DNA from: Tetranychus cinnabarinus
Lineage: Eukaryota; Arthropoda; Arachnida; Trombidiformes; Tetranychidae
Reading direction: 5' to 3'
DNA length: 64,000 nt
Assembly: GCA_022266195.1 (NCBI GenBank)
Contig: WHVY01000001.1
Coordinates: 19,096,001 to 19,160,000, forward strand
Positions 60,024 to 64,000 of the stretch are shown here, piece by piece; positions within the stretch are counted from its first letter, which is position 1, and every line of letters starts with the position of its first letter. The notes beneath the pieces were generated by a model. The model was not told the DNA's origin and did no database searches. It saw only the letters and a program-made list of their open reading frames with translations. Position numbers and translations under genes: made by a program.

Positions 60024-63000
60024 TTACTGAATACCAGTTAGCAGAACATTTTCAACCATTCCAGCAATAGCTTCATTAACAATTTTCGAGTGACTAAGAA
60101 AAGCATAATGTCCTCCGTCTTGAAGTGCAATGCCTTTTGGATATCCACTGTCAATTGAAGACTTCTGTTGAAGTCCATTGTGATCGTAGACTTCAATATT
60201 ATCCGATTCAATTCCCAGCATTTTAGCCATTTCATAAAATATTTCCTTCTGTATAAGCTTGTCATTTTCAGAGAAGATCAACATCTTTGCGATTTCCTTG
60301 TTGGCTTTCAACTGTTCCAATCTCTTCGAAAGCTAGAAATAAAAGAAGAAGAAATCAATTAAATCACTATCAATACCGAGAATTAAGTTTGAGAGCAAGA
60401 CAGCGATAATCAATGAGCATTTGCCAAACGTCTTCATTAAGCAAAGTGCCAACAATTCACTGATTGTAATAACTGTATTATAAAATGCATAAAATTACAT
60501 CAACTACGCAACAGATGAAGAATCATGAAAGTGTTAATCAAAAGAGAGGGAAAAGCAGTCTTAATGAACAATTTTAAGGAAAAGCTGAAATTCATTTTTA
60601 TAAACTAGTTTTGAATGATCGCAGCAGCTATTATTGTTATTGTATTACAGGAAAATAAAATAAGTTACAAGTTATTAGTTTGAGGAAGAATTCATTTTTT
60701 CCTTAATTTTAACTGGAAACTGTTCAAATGGTGAATTGGTTTACAAACTGATTCAATTGCAAGGTTAGCTTTAGGTCCGATTGATGAGTTTATATTTAAA
60801 TAAATTAACTATCACATTAAACGATTCAAATTCACTAATCATTTTGGGTTAAACTATTTTGTTGCATTTGGCACACGAATAATTATCATTACACTTGACC
60901 TGATTGTGTAAAGAAAGGGAAAGTTGAATCTAATTTGAGCAGAAAAGGCTATAAACGTAAACATTGATACGAATTAATACAATTTAACTGCCTTTCATGA
61001 TATTTTTCAATCAACTAATCTGCTATTCTGCATAAACGACATTGAGCACCTCATTAGATTACATTAGTCGGCTAACAATTCAAATCGTCAAACAGTTAAG
61101 GCCTTATTTCGAAGCAAATTTTCTCCATTTTTTCAATAAAGTGCAATATTAACTGTTAGACACGAAGAAACCAGTCGATAAGTAACTGATGATCAAGCTA
61201 AGGAAGGACTTGGACAGGAGTAAATCAATGATTGTCACAATCAGGAAATCACAAATTAACCAGAAAATTAACCAGGACAATTAAAGAGACAAAAATTGGC
61301 AAATTTTGTGAGTAATCAATCGGACTAAAACAATAGGATTGATCAATGAAAAAGTGAACTTTTTTAGTCAAACAAAATAAATTGCATGAAAAAATGGATG
61401 ATTTCAAGCTTTTGATTTGTGTTTCTTTGGTAAAAAATACAAATCAAGATTCAAGATGGATTAATTGCTATTGTTTATCTTATTACGTCAAATGTTGCGT
61501 TCAAAACAATAAGATTTTTAAATACAATTTGTATTTTAATATCCTGAAGCTGTCATGATAAGATTCATTGGAGCTTTAGTGAAATGTAAACAATAAATAC
61601 AACATTTGTGTTTTTAAAAAAATGCTGAAAGACTGGCAAGAAGCAATAAATGTATAACTACCAATTGAGTTGTCAGATAAAACCAGAACAGAAAAGTGAA
61701 AGCAATAACGTAATTCAAATGTTTAGGAAATTTTGTTCAATTCAAGAAAGGAAATGAAAATATTAATAAATCTGATCATGATGAGCATCTGAAAAGAGTT
61801 ATTTTCAAATAATATTTAATTCAATATCAGGGTCACAGGATTTTCCCACAAATTTCAACAATTTAACCCAAAAATTATTCAAGGACAATAAGCTGTATTA
61901 GTTAATTTTTGTAACCAGACAATATAAATTTCATTACAGCAACAGATGCAATCATTTTAATTGTAAATGATCAGCAATTTGAATCAGATAACTGAACATC
62001 ATTAGTAACTAGTAAACACTAATTTTTTTAAAACCAAATAATGCTCAAATGATTAAATGATTAAATGCTGAGTTTCAGTACTTCAATTTTTGGAAAAATT
62101 TTCGTTCCAGATAAAAATGTTCAACATTGATCTTGAACTGGAAGCAAACCATAAATAGATTTGTAAAGTTAATAGTGAAGCTAGTTTATCGACATTAAGA
62201 TAATTGGAATTATGAAGAAGATGGAAAAAACTGGATTGAATTACTAAGGCTAATAAACTTGTTTCATATCCTATTGAGAAGCTATGGAATTTTTCAATTC
62301 TGTTTATTTTCCAATGAATTGCTATTTCAAGAAAATTCTGAAATGAAACCTTGAAAGTAAAACTGTAACTTATTTAAAGTCAAGATTGAAAGTTATGGAG
62401 AGGGCCAGAGTTTTGTATCAAAAATGGGGTGTAATGGAAAGTATCAAGATTGTTATGCTTAAATGATTGAAGAAACTGGCATTATCTTATTAATTATTTG
62501 CTGGTGATTGAATGTAATGATTATTATGTATTATTTATAAAATTCATTCAGCTTTTATGCTCATTGTATAGTTATTGTAAATAAAACTTACCCTTTTGTA
62601 GTGACTGTGGTTAACTGTGGTTACAGACAAGAATAAATTATCCATGTTTTCCACCTTTACTGGACAGTCTTGAGCGGGGAAAATAAGAAGTCAGGTTAAT
62701 ATAATGACATTACAATTGTTATACAAATTATACTGGACGGTGAAAAGACTTGAAAAGAGTCGCATAACTTGTGTAAGCAAGTTATACCACTCGATTTTCT
62801 GTCTGGTATATTAATCACAATACCGGTACTTTTGATGGTGTGATCTAACATGTACAAGTATAATAGTGAAATAAACTTACTAGCAATAATGAGAACAGGT
62901 TTACCAAAATGTTTGATGAAGAAACGGAAAAATTTATACTGATAGAAGTAGGCTGATGTTTTGTCCAATAATGGATATTTCATTGCTTGGATTCGTCGAT

Positions 63001-63596
63001 GACCACAAGGATTAAGGAATACAAGAGATTTAAGGGTTGATCCATACTCTGATTCGAGAATGATTACTGAGGGATAGATTGATGATGAATGGCTGATCAG
63101 CATATCAACTCTGGTCAATTGAAGAGCTTTGAGAAAATCTAAAATATATTCAGCCTTTTCCTCAGCATAATGTCCAAATTTTTTAGCCTTAGTCAAGGAA
63201 TATGCTGAATGGCAAAAGCAAAAAATAGGTAAATTGTTAATAGATGGTTACAAATTGGATTGAAATATTGTAAAGTAATGATGAATGTTGTAGCAACTTA
63301 CTTGGAAAATTTGGACAAATAATGCGAATTGGATAACTGACAAGTCTTGATCGAAGCAGTGTGAAGTCTTGGTGGGAACCAGGCGCACCATGTAAACATA
63401 GTACAACCGGCAATGTGTTACCAGCATCTGGTCGAGTATCGATATATTCAACTTCAGTTGTGATACCCTTTCGAGGTACATTGTGGAACCAGCTTTTCTC
63501 ATCTTTCCATTTTTCATAGAGAGAAGAACACGTTTCCACTTTAATCCTGAGAACATTTTCGCTACAAATTTCACTATTTTCCGATGAACCTTTCAT
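60024..63596 (-). CDS. Alpha/beta hydrolase-fold protein (DUF1057-like)
   Basis: Four exons (63596-63302, 63204-62881, 62668-62592, 60332-60024) join in frame to 334 aa. The 77-bp third exon was found from its splice sites and restores the phase between exons 2 and 4. Fold signs are the strand and oxyanion loop VVLCLHGAPGSHQDF, the nucleophile region VDMLISHSSSIYPS, the strand LKSLVFLNPCGHR, HFGKPVLIIAS before the acid turn, and the C-terminal histidine in DGGHYAFL. The layout resembles the uncharacterised DUF1057 alpha/beta hydrolases of invertebrates. The nucleophile elbow reads SHSSS rather than G-x-S-x-G, so both flanking glycines are replaced by serine, and activity is uncertain. Intron 3 is unusually long (2.26 kb) for this region. 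Cytosolic (no signal peptide). Substrate unknown. Confidence 0.8.
60333..62591 (-). other. Long intron 3 of the alpha/beta hydrolase gene
   Basis: 2.26 kb between exons 3 and 4 of the minus-strand hydrolase. It is AT-rich with no open frame of note on either strand, no repeat from the families seen elsewhere and no nested gene. Its length is far above the 60-850 bp of the other introns here. Confidence 0.6.
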
Positions 63597-64000
63597 TATT
63601 TCAATAATTTAAGTTAGTGGGTTGAAAGACAAGTCGATGAAGATGTGGTTTTAACAGGCAGGATGTTTGATGGCGATCAACAAGAGGAATAATGGTGTGA
63701 ATGAATTGGTCCTCACAGTTGAACTGTTTCCAATGATCTCTATATCGTCAATTGATTCGAGATTGACGAAGCAACAATTTTCACTAAAAAAGACACTGAA
63801 AAAAGATAAATTAAAAACAAAACAATGACGATTGATGATGTCGAAGAGGAAGAGTGCAGAAGCTTTTAACAAAATTATAAAGATACCAGTTTTTTATTAA
63901 GTCACAGTTTACGTTGAAATGACAGTAAAAATTGAAAATGTAAAAAGTAACAAATGCTCTGGTTTAAGATAACAATCGAGTGAGACTAGAGCGAGTTGCC
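63597..64000. other. 5' flank of the hydrolase gene, window end
   Basis: Minus-strand promoter/5' UTR of the hydrolase. The minus-strand frame at 63651-63872 begins with a hydrophobic stretch but lacks homology and a visible splice partner, so I do not call it a gene. Confidence 0.35.

Overview
This window is eukaryotic nuclear DNA from an arthropod, most likely a spider mite (Tetranychidae). It is AT-rich, the genes are split by short GT-AG introns, and the protein set is animal. The clade hint comes from the UDP-glycosyltransferase at 1.85-3.2 kb. It looks like the bacterial-type UGT family that spider mites are known to have acquired by horizontal transfer and expanded. Species was not determined. 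No operons, CRISPR arrays, intact transposase genes or clean tRNA genes were seen.

Seventeen protein-coding genes can be supported, most with complete exon models whose splice phases add up. From left to right they are: the 3' part of an SLC22-type organic ion transporter (+); the UGT (+); a SPATA2/tamozhennic homologue with a PUB region and two RanBP2-type zinc fingers (-); MON2, 11 exons and 1880 aa (-); a 165-aa secreted or membrane protein of unknown function (+); a secreted S1 serine protease (-); sepiapterin reductase (+); Hook (-); HPS1 with a probable one-base frameshift (-); TTC39, 11 exons (+); atlastin (-); a four-transmembrane protein (-); ADAP/centaurin-alpha (+); a 147-aa serine/acidic-tailed unknown (+); NADH-cytochrome b5 reductase (+); a 152-aa coiled-coil protein (-); and an alpha/beta hydrolase with one 2.26 kb intron (-).

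The gene order shows no obvious pathway grouping. Several genes are membrane-traffic genes (MON2 at the Golgi, Hook linking dynein to cargo, HPS1/BLOC-3 for lysosome-related organelles, atlastin shaping the ER, ADAP as an Arf GAP). I treat that as coincidence in a eukaryotic genome.

The most unusual non-genic structure lies between HPS1 and TTC39 (34.1-39.3 kb). Two inverted-repeat pairs built from one repeat family sit side by side: an older, diverged pair at 35.2-36.3 kb and a very well-matched pair at 37.16-38.56 kb whose arms would fold into a long hairpin if transcribed. A fifth copy of the same family lies alone at 22.1-22.6 kb. Other non-genic signals are a degenerate tRNA-derived, SINE-like head (about 19.58-19.65 kb), a 37-bp near-perfect palindrome (24.86 kb), a short direct repeat flanking the ADAP gene, and a uORF whose stop codon overlaps the start of the 147-aa gene.
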